A DNA stretch of 53,259 bases from a virus, in the IMG/VR virus record IMGVR_UViG_3300029448_000057, positions 1 to 53,259 of that record; one strand, given 5' to 3'. The notes under the pieces were generated by a model that was given only the letters and a program-made list of their open reading frames with translations, did no database searches and was not told the origin of the DNA. This document shows, piece after piece, positions 18,146-26,556 of this stretch (positions are counted from its first letter, which is position 1; every line of letters starts with the position of its first letter). The position numbers and the translations under genes are program-made.

Positions 18146-18697
18146 ATGACAAATATAAATAAAATATTAGAAGAAGATAGCACCACCGAACTAGAAGTTC
18201 AAAACGTATCAAGTATATCCCAAGCAGTAAAAAACCTCGAGAAAATCGAGGGAGAGATTGATGCTTTAGAAAAAAAGTTATCTGCTAAAAAAGACGAGTT
18301 TAAAAAACTTAGTGAGGATGAAATACCTAATTTATTAGAAGAATCAGGAGTCTCAGAGATTAAAACTACTGATGGCACAACTGTATCGATACAAAGGTTT
18401 TACTCTGCTAGGATAACTGAAGATAACCGAGATGAATGTTTTCGCTACCTTGAACAAAATGGTTTAGGTGATATTATTAAGAACACTGTTTCTGTCAACT
18501 TTGCTAAAGGAGAAGACAGTAACGCTAACGAACTTGCTGACGACTTAGAAAATAAAGGTTATATGCTCAACCAGAAAAAATGGGTAGAGCCTATGACCTT
18601 AAAAGCTGTCGTTAGAGAGCAGGTAGAAAAGGGTTCCGACCTCCCCTTAGATACCTTTAATGTATATGTAGGTCGCAAAACTAAATTTAAAAGGTGA
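18146..18697 (+). CDS. conserved-looking phage protein upstream of SSB-like gene
   Basis: 183 residues. Residues ~20-65 form a coiled coil (SQAVKNLEKIEGEIDALEK and on), followed by a compact domain with GTTVSIQRFYSARI and CFRYLEQNGLGDIIKNTV. The C-terminus is basic (YVGRKTKFKR). First gene of the replication operon, four bases before the SSB-like gene. I do not know a function. In related phages a similar protein sits at this place, so a replication accessory role is an inference from position alone. Confidence 0.6.
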   Translation: MTNINKILEEDSTTELEVQNVSSISQAVKNLEKIEGEIDALEKKLSAKKDEFKKLSEDEIPNLLEESGVSEIKTTDGTTVSIQRFYSARITEDNRDECFRYLEQNGLGDIIKNTVSVNFAKGEDSNANELADDLENKGYMLNQKKWVEPMTLKAVVREQVEKGSDLPLDTFNVYVGRKTKFKR

Positions 18698-18701
18698 AAA
18701 A

Positions 18702-19511
18702 ATGACCAATAAAAGTGCGACAGCAGAAGCGGTAGATGATACTGCTACTGAGCCATCAAAAAAAGAAGTAGTTAAAAAAGAAAAGACTGCCCTAGCTACT
18801 GCCTCTATGTTTGCTGAGGATGCAGGAGCAGGACTTGAAAATATAACTGCTGATGATGTAACTATACCTCGTTTAAAAATACTACAGGCTACTAGCCCTG
18901 AAGTAATGAAGAAAGACGGTAAGTACATCGAGGGTGCAGTAGCTGGTGATATTACCAATACTGTTTCAAAAGAAGTATTTCCTGAAGAAGAGGGTTGTAT
19001 AGTATTACCAGTTTCTTACAGGAGATTATTCTTAGAGTGGCAGCCACGTGAGACTGGTGGTGGTTTAGTTCAACAACACATGGATCAAAGTATCCTTAGT
19101 CAAACTAAAAAGGATGACAGGGGAGCTGATGTGTTAGAGAACGGTAACTACATTCAAACGTCTGCTACACATTATGCCTTAGTTTTAAGTGGAGACTCCT
19201 TTCAACAGGTTATGATTCCTATGGCAGGAACTCAGTTGAAAAAGTCAAGAACTTGGAACGCAGTTATGGCTAGTCTAAAAGTAAAAGCTGGTGATGGAAG
19301 AATGTTTACTCCGCCATCATATAGTCATACTTACAGACTAAAAACTGTACAGGAGTCAAACGATAAGGGTACTTGGTTTGGTTGGAATATTGAATTAGTA
19401 GGTCCAATCACAGAAGATCAAGTTTCGTTTTACGAGGCAGCAAAAGAGTTTGCGTTAAGCATAAACGCTGGTGCAGTCAAAATGGAAGGAGGACAAGACA
19501 CTCCATTCTAA
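18702..19511 (+). CDS. probable ssDNA-binding-type protein
   Basis: 269 residues. A disordered, Ala/Thr/Lys-rich N-terminus leads into a domain with IPRLKILQATSPEV, KYIEGAVAGDI and EGCIVLPVSYRRLFLEW, a pattern shared by a phage family usually left unnamed or called single-strand DNA binding. TQLKKSRTWNAVMASLK is a conserved basic helix. The last residues, GGQDTPF, resemble the acidic C-terminal tip of bacterial SSB (DDDIPF), the part that recruits partner proteins. Location just before primase and helicase fits SSB function. I see no OB-fold signature by eye, so the call rests on context and the tip. Confidence 0.55.
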   Translation: MTNKSATAEAVDDTATEPSKKEVVKKEKTALATASMFAEDAGAGLENITADDVTIPRLKILQATSPEVMKKDGKYIEGAVAGDITNTVSKEVFPEEEGCIVLPVSYRRLFLEWQPRETGGGLVQQHMDQSILSQTKKDDRGADVLENGNYIQTSATHYALVLSGDSFQQVMIPMAGTQLKKSRTWNAVMASLKVKAGDGRMFTPPSYSHTYRLKTVQESNDKGTWFGWNIELVGPITEDQVSFYEAAKEFALSINAGAVKMEGGQDTPF

Positions 19512-19521
19512 AACCCACACT

Positions 19522-19560
19522 GGCAGGGGGTTTATTAATATCAAGCCTTTACCCCCTGTC
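19522..19560 (+). promoter_or_regulatory. strong intergenic hairpin before the TTG-started primase
   Basis: GGCAGGGGGT (19522-19531) and ACCCCCTGTC (19551-19560) pair over 10 bases with one G-U, closing a 19-base loop. No T-tract follows; instead the TTG start of the primase comes 20 bases later. It could stabilise or attenuate the mRNA between the SSB-like and primase genes, or act as a partial terminator. Confidence 0.5.
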
Positions 19561-19579
19561 ACAATAAAAGAGAAATTAA

Positions 19580-21088
19580 TTGGAAACAGCAGAAAAACTG
19601 TACGGGATCTTTCACGGCTCAAATAGGGCTCATGGTAGTTTTACTGTTGGTATAGCATCTACAGGTCAAAAAACTCAAGGCACTGCTAAAACTATAAAGA
19701 CTGTAGGAGCAAACCTTAAACATTGGCAAAAACATTTAGAGGGTCAAGAAGGGCTTGGTATCATACCTATTGACGAAGAAAACTGCGTAAAGTGGGGAGC
19801 GATTGACATTGACTTGTACTCTTTAAACTTAGAAGCCTTAGTAAAAAAGATAGAAGAATTTAAACTACCACTGGTAGTCTGTAGGAGTAAAAGTGGTGGT
19901 GCACATGTGTACTGCTTCTTAAAAGAAAAAGCCCCTGCTGGTGACATGCAAGATAAATTAAGAGAGATAGCTGCAGGATTAGGATATGGTGGTGTAGAAA
20001 TATTCCCTAAACAAAGAGAAGTTTTAGTTGATAGAGGAGATATAGGCAGTTGGTTAAACATGCCTTATTTTGAAGGAGATACTTCACTCAGGTATGCTTT
20101 TGATAAAAAAGGTAAAGCGTTGACTGTAGAAGGTTTTATTAAGTTTGTTGAAAAAAGATCTATCACACATGAAGAATTATTAAACCTAGATATACCCACT
20201 CTAGATGATATAAAGGATGGTCCACCTTGTTTACAGGTTTTACTAAAACAAGGCTTCCCGCAAGGTACAAGAAATAATGGACTATTTAATGTAGGGGTTT
20301 ATTTGAAAAAAGCTAACCCAGAAAAATGGGAAACAGAGATAGAAGATTATAACAGAAAATATGTGAGTCCACCTCTGCCAGCACAGGAAGTTTTAACACT
20401 CATAAGCACACTAAGGAAAAAAGAGTATAACTATAAATGCTCTGATGAACCTATTAAGTCTTATTGTAATGTAGCTAAGTGCAGAACCTGTAAGTTTGGG
20501 GTAGGTGGTGGTGGAGCAGCCCCAACATTCTCTAGTTTAGCTAAACTTGACTCAAAGCCACCACTGTGGTTTTTATCTATCGATGACAAACGTCTAGAGC
20601 TTAGCACTGAGCAGTTACAAAATCAAATAAAGTTTCAAAGGGTGTGTATGGAGACATTAAATATTATGCCCCCACGTATGAATGATAGAGGTTGGCAGGC
20701 ACTTATACAGAACCTTATGGACAACGGTATGGAGATTATAGAGGTGAGTAACGACATATCTGTTGATGGTCAATTTAATGAGTTACTAGAGTCCTTCTGT
20801 ACCGATATGGCACAAGCTAACTCTAAAGAAGAAATACTTTTAGGTAAGCCTTTTACAGAGGAAGGTAGAACATTTTTTAGGATTAAAGACTTAAAAGAAT
20901 ATTTAGTTAAGCACAGATTTACTGAACTAGAAACTAATCGCATAGCCTCTAAGCTAAGGGACATGAAAGCTGAACATAAGTTTGTGAATATGAAGGGTAG
21001 GGGTGTTAATCTTTGGTCTATACCTGAGTTTGATTATGGTGAAGAAGTTGCCCTACCCACACAGATATTTGATGAGGGGGGCATATGA
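19580..21088 (+). CDS. archaeo-eukaryotic-type (AEP/TOTE-like) primase
   Basis: 502 residues from TTG 19580; the codon before it is an in-frame TAA and no ATG follows for over 100 residues, so the TTG is well supported. AEP motifs: GAIDID (D76, D78, metal-binding), SKSGGAHVYCF (H109), VEIFPKQ (E140), then WLNMPYF. Downstream a cysteine cluster C287/C296/C301/C304 matches a primase C-terminal zinc or Fe-S type site. The remaining ~200 residues are helical with a winged-helix-like end. It would make primers for PolA. No ring helicase is fused to it, so unwinding probably falls to the SF1 enzyme encoded next (ATGA overlap). Confidence 0.8.
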   Translation: METAEKLYGIFHGSNRAHGSFTVGIASTGQKTQGTAKTIKTVGANLKHWQKHLEGQEGLGIIPIDEENCVKWGAIDIDLYSLNLEALVKKIEEFKLPLVVCRSKSGGAHVYCFLKEKAPAGDMQDKLREIAAGLGYGGVEIFPKQREVLVDRGDIGSWLNMPYFEGDTSLRYAFDKKGKALTVEGFIKFVEKRSITHEELLNLDIPTLDDIKDGPPCLQVLLKQGFPQGTRNNGLFNVGVYLKKANPEKWETEIEDYNRKYVSPPLPAQEVLTLISTLRKKEYNYKCSDEPIKSYCNVAKCRTCKFGVGGGGAAPTFSSLAKLDSKPPLWFLSIDDKRLELSTEQLQNQIKFQRVCMETLNIMPPRMNDRGWQALIQNLMDNGMEIIEVSNDISVDGQFNELLESFCTDMAQANSKEEILLGKPFTEEGRTFFRIKDLKEYLVKHRFTELETNRIASKLRDMKAEHKFVNMKGRGVNLWSIPEFDYGEEVALPTQIFDEGGI

Positions 21089-22578
21089 CTTGGAATGTCG
21101 TCCTTGGTCCACCTGGAACTGGAAAAACAACGTACCTTTTATCAAAAGTTGAGGAGCATTTAGAAAAAGGTACTCCTCCAGATAGGCTTGGTTACTTAGC
21201 TTTTACTAAAAAAGCAGCAAACGAGGCACTAGACAGAGCCATGGATAAGTTTGATTATAGTCCTGACGATTTACCATATTTTAGGACACTACACTCTCTT
21301 TGTTATCGTTGGCTAGGTTTTAATAAAAATGATGTATTAGCTAGAAGTGATCTTAGAGACCTTAGTATAAAAATAGGAGAGAAGATAAACTCAGCTTGGG
21401 ACGGTGAAAACTTAATGTCACTCAGTAGTAGTGGTGATGAAATGTTATTCCTAGAAAATATGGCTAGAAATAAATTACAAGATTATCGTAGTGCTTGGAA
21501 TGAATCTGCACCTGACATAAGTTTTATGCACTTTGATTGGTTTGTAAGGAATTATAAAGCATTTAAGCAAAGCAACTTTTTAATAGATTACACAGATATG
21601 CTTGATATGTTTTGTTCATCGCCAGATAAACCTAAACTCGAGGTACTAATTATAGACGAGGCACAGGATCTATCAGCTTTACAATGGCAGTGTGTAGCTA
21701 AGTTAGCAGAAGGTGTTGAGCATGTTTATATAGCTGGTGACGATGACCAAGCTATTTATAAGTGGGCAGGGGCTGATGTAAATCAGTTTATAAATCTAGA
21801 AGGTAAGTTAACCTACTTAAAACAATCTTACAGAGTTCCTCGTAAAGTACATGACGTGGCGTTAAGAATAGTCAAAAGGATAGGTAATAGAAAAGAAAAG
21901 GTTTGGGAACCTAGAAGTTTAGAAGGCACTGTAAACAGACATGTTAGTTTTGAACACATTGATATGTCGGTCGGTGAGTGGTTAGTTTTAGCTAGAAATA
22001 ATTACTTACTGACACAGGTTGAAGAACATTTAAGAAAGGTGGGTAAGGTTTACGAGAAAAATAGTAAGCCATCTGTGTCTCCTATATTACTCAATGCCAT
22101 ACTTGACTGGGAAAGGTTGAGAAAAGGTGAAAGAGTTCAGGCTGACAAGATACGAAAAATATATGGTTACATGAGAGCTGGTAAAGAAGTTCGTAGAGGT
22201 TTTAAAACTTTGAAGACTGCTGTAGGTGATGAGATGCTTTCAATACAGGATCTAAAGCGTGTGTATGGTTTAATGGTAGACACTATTTGGCATGAATGTT
22301 TCAAGCTCATAGGAAATACTCAAAGAGAATATCTTATATCTTGTTTGCGTAATAATGAGAAACTGTCTGAGTCTAAAATAAGGTTGAATACTATCCATGC
22401 CTCAAAAGGCGGTGAGTCTGAGAACGTGGTTATTTTGTCTGACATGGCTCGTAGGTCATACGATGAGTTATACACTAACCCTGATAATGAGTGTAGAACT
22501 TTTTATGTCGGTGTAACTAGAACTAAAAATAATTTACATTTAGTAAATGGTAAAACAAGAAGGGAGTTTATATTCTAA
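21085..22578 (+). CDS. SF1 (UvrD/Dda-type) DNA helicase
   Basis: 497 residues. Walker A GPPGTGKT (8-15), LAFTKKAANEAL (Ia), IIDEAQDLS (D191-E192-A193-Q194, motif II), AGDDDQAIYKWAGAD (III), LKQSYRVP (IV), NTIHASKGGESENVVIL (V) and YVGVTRTKNNLHLV (VI) are all present in order. The NTIHASKG and VTRT forms are typical of UvrD/Rep-like and Dda-like enzymes. The likely role is DNA unwinding at the fork or in recombination. ATGA coupling to the primase and one-base overlap with the next gene place it in the replication operon. Confidence 0.88.
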   Translation: MTWNVVLGPPGTGKTTYLLSKVEEHLEKGTPPDRLGYLAFTKKAANEALDRAMDKFDYSPDDLPYFRTLHSLCYRWLGFNKNDVLARSDLRDLSIKIGEKINSAWDGENLMSLSSSGDEMLFLENMARNKLQDYRSAWNESAPDISFMHFDWFVRNYKAFKQSNFLIDYTDMLDMFCSSPDKPKLEVLIIDEAQDLSALQWQCVAKLAEGVEHVYIAGDDDQAIYKWAGADVNQFINLEGKLTYLKQSYRVPRKVHDVALRIVKRIGNRKEKVWEPRSLEGTVNRHVSFEHIDMSVGEWLVLARNNYLLTQVEEHLRKVGKVYEKNSKPSVSPILLNAILDWERLRKGERVQADKIRKIYGYMRAGKEVRRGFKTLKTAVGDEMLSIQDLKRVYGLMVDTIWHECFKLIGNTQREYLISCLRNNEKLSESKIRLNTIHASKGGESENVVILSDMARRSYDELYTNPDNECRTFYVGVTRTKNNLHLVNGKTRREFIF

Positions 22579-23171
22579 TGATACTTAATTTTAAAAAATA
22601 TTTTGATTCTTTTGACCCAGAGTTTACTTTTTGGGATCCACCTGTAATACGAGATTATGGGGGTGGTAAAATTATAGGCAGACCAACACGTGGTTTTGGC
22701 GATGGTGTGTTTGAGTATGCTGGTAAATTAATGGATCCTGAACCTTGGGGAGCTGAAGACTTTATGATACCAATCAAAAAGAAAGCAGAAAAATTAGCTG
22801 GTACTATATTGGGCAAAGATGTAAACTTTACGTTTTGCCTGTGTGGGTATTATTCTACTAATGGTGAAGGATTGAATCACCACACCGACACAGTACCTAC
22901 AGAAGACGACTTAGTAATATCTATATCATTTGGTGCACCTCGCCTGTTTGAGTGGAGAGAGTATAACGCTGACATTAAAAAGTCTACAAATACTAGTGAA
23001 GTTATTCAGGCATTACACCTACTTGATTATACTACTGAGAATTATTTATTAGAACATGGGGATGCTTTAGTCTTTGATGGTAAATCACAGATGAGAGCTA
23101 CTCATGGTATACCAGATATTAAAGTACCAGCTGGTGAGAGGATAAACATGACTTTTAGAAGTGGTATTTAA
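22578..23171 (+). CDS. AlkB-like 2-oxoglutarate/Fe(II) dioxygenase
   Basis: 197 residues. The double-stranded beta-helix signature is complete: H102-T-D104 within NHHTDTVP, the SISFGAPRLFEWR strand pair, distal H176 in RATHGIP, and R188-INMTF-R194 (the AlkB RxxxxxR motif that binds 2-oxoglutarate and shapes the base pocket). AlkB proteins remove methyl lesions by oxidation; some relatives oxidise bases as a modification step. Being just upstream of thymine-modification-type genes leaves both repair and modification open. Probably a cytoplasmic enzyme on ssDNA or dsDNA. Confidence 0.85.
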   Translation: MILNFKKYFDSFDPEFTFWDPPVIRDYGGGKIIGRPTRGFGDGVFEYAGKLMDPEPWGAEDFMIPIKKKAEKLAGTILGKDVNFTFCLCGYYSTNGEGLNHHTDTVPTEDDLVISISFGAPRLFEWREYNADIKKSTNTSEVIQALHLLDYTTENYLLEHGDALVFDGKSQMRATHGIPDIKVPAGERINMTFRSGI

Positions 23172-23181
23172 TTGCTATACT

Positions 23182-23203
23182 TTTACTTTACAAGTAAAGT
23201 AAA
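23182..23203. promoter_or_regulatory. near-perfect 10+2+10 palindrome in a gene gap
   Basis: TTTACTTTAC (23182-23191), two bases AA, GTAAAGTAAA (23194-23203): a full match of ten-base arms in the 40-base gap before the next gene. The same 10-mer TTTACTTTAC recurs at 38599-38608 at a promoter-like site. With a TAAATA at 23205-23210 it could include a weak promoter, or be an operator or RNA hairpin. Confidence 0.5.
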
Positions 23204-23211
23204 CTAAATAT

Positions 23212-23691
23212 ATGAATATATTTGTTTTAGATAAAGATATAAAAACTGCCGCACAGATGCACTGTGACAAGCATGTATCTAAAATGATACTTGAGTCCGC
23301 ACAGATGCTTTGTACAGCACTCTGGAATAATTATCAAGACGCTCCATACAAACCTGTGCATGCTAAACACCCTTGTACTTTATGGGCTTCAGACAGTTTG
23401 GAAAACTGGGAGTGGCTTAGAGACTTTGCTATTTATTTAAATGAAGAGTTTTGCTGGAGGTACGATAGGAGCTGTAACCATAAATCAGCTGATGTAATAC
23501 TTTCTTTAACTAGACCTAATATAGAAAGTAAAGGGCTACAACAACACCCACAATGTATGCCAGATGAGTACAAAGTAACTAATGACCCTATACAAGCATA
23601 TAGAAATTATTATGTAGGAGAGAAACATTTTGCCGTCTGGACTAAGCGTGATACTCCTCGTTGGTATACAGAACATTTAGGAATTTTTTAA
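23212..23691 (+). CDS. conserved phage protein of the MNIFVLD/CDKH type
   Basis: 159 residues. Opens with MNIFVLDKDIKTAAQMHCDKHV, then HPCTLWASDSLENWEWL, a Lys/His-rich loop and DPIQAYRNYYVGEKHFAVW with a final TPRWYTEH. I recall this family as widespread in marine phages and usually unannotated. The CDKH helix faintly resembles the first helix of pyrimidine-dimer DNA glycosylases, but I would not assign that activity on this alone. Its position between an AlkB-like enzyme and a thymine-modification protein makes a DNA base-related role a reasonable guess. Good ATG, AT-rich upstream gap with a palindrome. Confidence 0.6.
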   Translation: MNIFVLDKDIKTAAQMHCDKHVSKMILESAQMLCTALWNNYQDAPYKPVHAKHPCTLWASDSLENWEWLRDFAIYLNEEFCWRYDRSCNHKSADVILSLTRPNIESKGLQQHPQCMPDEYKVTNDPIQAYRNYYVGEKHFAVWTKRDTPRWYTEHLGIF

Positions 23692-23698
23692 GGTAGAT

Positions 23699-24544
23699 AT
23701 GAAAGTAAGAGAAAAAAATATTGAAGGCTTTTTTAAGTATGTAAACGAAAGAGAGATGATTCGTATCCGTAAGGAAAGTGGTATGAACCCACCTTGGACA
23801 GAGGATAAAATATTAAAGGAGTTTAGTTTTTGTAACGTATCTAGAGAGGATGACCGTGTTACTAAATGGATAAGAGAAAACTGGAGAGAGCCATACGCTG
23901 ACCACCCCAATCTACCTTTCGCTATGGCGGTAGCTAGGCAAATTAATTGGCCAGATACTTTAGCCGACATAGGTTTTCCTGTAGAGTGGAAGCCTAGAGA
24001 GGTTAAAGCTATTATGCAAGCAAGGAAGGATGCAGGAGAAAAAGTCTACACAGGTGCTTATATGTTGACAGGAACTTTAGGTGGTTCTAAGATTGAGCAA
24101 ACAGTAGATAAAATTTTAACTCCCTTGTATAATAAACACCCAGAGATACTGGGTTATTCATTAGAATCAACATGGCGTAATTATCTACCATATCCAGGAT
24201 TTAGTGGTTTTATGGCTTATGAGGTCGTTACCGACTTAAGACACACTCATCACTTAGGTAATGCTGTAGATATACATAGCTGGGCTAATCCAGGTCCAGG
24301 TGCTAAACGTGGTATCAACAGAATTAATGGTTATGATTTAGATAACCGCATGACTATGGAGGAGTGGGTAAACGAGATGAAAGAGTTACTTGAAGAGTCT
24401 CCTTATCATTTAGAAGGGCATTTTACAAGGTGGTTAGAGATGAGAGATATTGAACATAACTTATGTGAGTTTGATAAGTACGAAAGAGTGAGGCTAGGGC
24501 AAGGTAGACCTAGAGCAAAATATAACTATGCAAATAGATCGTAA
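23699..24544 (+). CDS. thymine pyrophosphorylase / 5-hmdU kinase helical-domain protein
   Basis: 281 residues. Diagnostic segments in order: FFKYVNEREMIRIRKESG, PPWTEDKIL, FCNVSREDDRVTKWI, FAMAVARQINWPDTLA, EKVYTGAYML, GFSGFMAYEVVTDL, GPGAKRGINRI, and the C-terminal HNLCEFDKYERVRLGQGRPR. These are the hallmarks of the family annotated as 5-hmdU DNA kinase helical domain or alpha-glutamyl/putrescinyl thymine pyrophosphorylase, from the work of Iyer, Aravind and colleagues on DNA base hypermodification. The family is proposed to act on pyrophosphorylated hydroxymethyl-uracil in DNA, giving alpha-substituted thymines. No separate P-loop kinase is seen nearby. This is the strongest evidence for modified DNA here. 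Confidence 0.85.
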   Translation: MKVREKNIEGFFKYVNEREMIRIRKESGMNPPWTEDKILKEFSFCNVSREDDRVTKWIRENWREPYADHPNLPFAMAVARQINWPDTLADIGFPVEWKPREVKAIMQARKDAGEKVYTGAYMLTGTLGGSKIEQTVDKILTPLYNKHPEILGYSLESTWRNYLPYPGFSGFMAYEVVTDLRHTHHLGNAVDIHSWANPGPGAKRGINRINGYDLDNRMTMEEWVNEMKELLEESPYHLEGHFTRWLEMRDIEHNLCEFDKYERVRLGQGRPRAKYNYANRS

Positions 24545-24755
24545 AGCGTTATTAGAATCGGTTACAGATACAAGTTTAGGGTTCATAATAAATTTCCCTT
24601 TATCTTGGTTAGTTTTATTTCTAATGTTGATGTTTACTCAAGACGCACTATTAATATCAATAATACAAACTACTGTAATAACTGTAACTGCTATTATCAG
24701 AAGATACATTACAAGAATTTATTTTAGAGATTTAACTTATAAGGAGGAACAATGA
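24528..24755 (+). CDS. two-TM small membrane protein (DUF7220-like)
   Basis: 75 residues. Two hydrophobic stretches, SLGFIINFPLSWLVLFLML (~16-34) and ALLISIIQTTVITVTAII (~40-57), then a basic/aromatic tail RRYITRIYFRDL. The DTSLGFIINF...RRYITR pattern is the one I associate with DUF7220 phage proteins, function unknown. It overlaps the end of the pyrophosphorylase-type gene by 17 bases and the start of the glycosyltransferase-like gene by four, so it is a passenger or partner in this cassette. Confidence 0.6.
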   Translation: MQIDRKALLESVTDTSLGFIINFPLSWLVLFLMLMFTQDALLISIIQTTVITVTAIIRRYITRIYFRDLTYKEEQ

Positions 24756-25516
24756 AAATTTATATTCCCACTAGAGGAAGACCGCTTAATCAAGAAACTT
24801 TAAAATGGTTTCCTAAAGAAATGCAGACAGATGGTTCTGTAGTCTTAGTAATAGACGAAGACGAAAAAGATGAATACTTTAAATATAAAGATACACCTAA
24901 GATGATTGTACCTAAAGACTGTATAGGTATAGGTCCAAAGCGTAAGTACATTGTAGAAAATACAGATGACTCTCGTATAGTTATGTTAGACGATGACTTA
25001 CGTTTTTATGTTCGTAAAAGTCCAACAGATTGGCACTTACGTTATCTAGAATCAAATGAGTACCCAGCCTTGTTTGGTTTGCTTGATGAGTGGATGAGTC
25101 AGGACTATGCTCATGTAGGAATTAGTGCTAGAGAAGGTAACAACCGTGTAGAAGATTTATCTGTAGAGAACACTAGGTATATGAGGGTATTAGGTTACAA
25201 CTTAGATGTTTTTCCTGATGACGTAGAGTGGGGGAGAACTAAAGTGATGGAGGATTTTGACATAGCCTTACAACTATTAAGAAGAGGTAGAGCCAGTAAG
25301 ATAAGTTTTTACTATGCTCAGGGTCAAAAGTCTTCGAACGCTAAAGGTGGGTGTAGTGAATGGAGAACTATTGATGTACATAATGAGGGGGCTGAAAGGC
25401 TGCATGAGTTACACCCTGATTATGTCAAGGTGGTTGAAAAACAAACTAAAACAGCTTGGAATGGATTACCTCGTAAGGATGTAATCATAAGTTGGAAAAA
25501 AGCATATAGAGGTTAA
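24752..25516 (+). CDS. GT-A fold glycosyltransferase-like protein
   Basis: 254 residues. N-terminus IYIPTRGRPLNQETL is a nucleotide-sugar-binding start for a GT-A glycosyltransferase, and a DDD at residues 80-82 (VMLDDDLRF) is the metal-binding DxD-type motif. KVMEDFDIALQLLRRGRASK later resembles the acceptor/catalytic ED segment of GT2-like enzymes. Its place between a thymine pyrophosphorylase-type gene and a ThyA-family gene recalls the TET/JBP-associated glycosyltransferases predicted to decorate hydroxymethylated bases. It could instead act on a cell or virion glycan. Sugar and acceptor cannot be read from sequence. An AGGAGGA ribosome site precedes the ATG. Confidence 0.7.
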   Translation: MKIYIPTRGRPLNQETLKWFPKEMQTDGSVVLVIDEDEKDEYFKYKDTPKMIVPKDCIGIGPKRKYIVENTDDSRIVMLDDDLRFYVRKSPTDWHLRYLESNEYPALFGLLDEWMSQDYAHVGISAREGNNRVEDLSVENTRYMRVLGYNLDVFPDDVEWGRTKVMEDFDIALQLLRRGRASKISFYYAQGQKSSNAKGGCSEWRTIDVHNEGAERLHELHPDYVKVVEKQTKTAWNGLPRKDVIISWKKAYRG

Positions 25517-25518
25517 AA

Positions 25519-26547
25519 ATGCAAGTATTAACAGTTAGGAACGTAGAGGATGCCTTCTTACAAGGTATGAACCTTTTACAAGAAGACCATAATATTGAAA
25601 TAACAAGGAATGGTCAAGCATATGTTTGTCCTGAACCTGTAACCACAATATTTACAGAGCCTACAGAAAGAGTTATTTTTTGGGAGGAAAGAGATGCTAA
25701 CCCCTTTTTCCATTTTATGGAGGGACTATGGATGTTAGCAGGTCGTAATGATCTAAAGTCCATGGAGTTTTATAACAAACGCATGAGAGAGTACAGTGAT
25801 GATGGTGAGATCTTATGGGGAGCTTACGGTTGGCGATGGAGAGAGTATTTTAATAAAGATCAGCTACAAATAATTATCGATAGGCTAAATAAAAATAAAT
25901 CAGACAGGCGATGTGTATTACAGATGTGGGATGCTGTAGAAGACTTAAATAGGAACGGTGTTGATGTGCCTTGTAATACCCATATATATTTCCTTGTCCG
26001 TCATTGTGAACAGATGGGCTACCCTGTATTAGAGATGACTGTCTGTAATAGGTCAAACGATATAATCTGGGGAGCGTATGGGGCAAACGCAGTACACCTT
26101 TCTATGTTACAAGAATACGTGGCTAGTGCTATAGGTGTAAAGGTCGGTAAGTATAGACAGATTAGTAATAACTATCATGCATATAAAAAGATATATGACG
26201 AAATATATGAAGAGATGATGAAAAGAGATGCCTTTGATTTTTATACAACAAAATATCTTTTATCAAAAAACCCTTATACAATAGAAGAAGTAGAGCCTTA
26301 TCAGATGGTAAATACAGATTACAAGAAGTGGACGAGTGACTTACACTCTTTCATAGATCGCAAACCTTTTACTGATATGAGTCCTGATACTGATCCCTTT
26401 TTCTTAGAAGTAGCGTGTCCTATACAAGACGCATGGTATTTATCCAAAGAAGTTAGTAAGGAAGAGGCTTTACTTGAAATACAATACTGTAAAGCAACCG
26501 ACTGGGCTAAAGCCTGCTTTGAGTGGCTCACTGCTCGTGTTAAATAA
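25519..26547 (+). CDS. thymidylate synthase-family enzyme (ThyA-like, possibly dUMP hydroxymethylase)
   Basis: 342 residues. The catalytic cysteine is in DVPCNTHIYFLV (C152), with RSNDIIWGAYGANAVHL behind it. N190, the likely counterpart of E. coli Asn177, keeps it a dUMP- rather than dCMP-type enzyme. NPFFHFMEGLWMLAGRNDL and ILWGAYGWRWR are the folate/dUMP pocket segments. The enzyme adds a one-carbon unit to dUMP using methylene-tetrahydrofolate, giving either dTMP or, in some phages, hydroxymethyl-dUMP. The surrounding modification genes make the second option attractive. It is longer than bacterial ThyA (264), with an extra C-terminal region. Confidence 0.85.
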   Translation: MQVLTVRNVEDAFLQGMNLLQEDHNIEITRNGQAYVCPEPVTTIFTEPTERVIFWEERDANPFFHFMEGLWMLAGRNDLKSMEFYNKRMREYSDDGEILWGAYGWRWREYFNKDQLQIIIDRLNKNKSDRRCVLQMWDAVEDLNRNGVDVPCNTHIYFLVRHCEQMGYPVLEMTVCNRSNDIIWGAYGANAVHLSMLQEYVASAIGVKVGKYRQISNNYHAYKKIYDEIYEEMMKRDAFDFYTTKYLLSKNPYTIEEVEPYQMVNTDYKKWTSDLHSFIDRKPFTDMSPDTDPFFLEVACPIQDAWYLSKEVSKEEALLEIQYCKATDWAKACFEWLTARVK

Positions 26548-26556
26548 GGAGATTCA

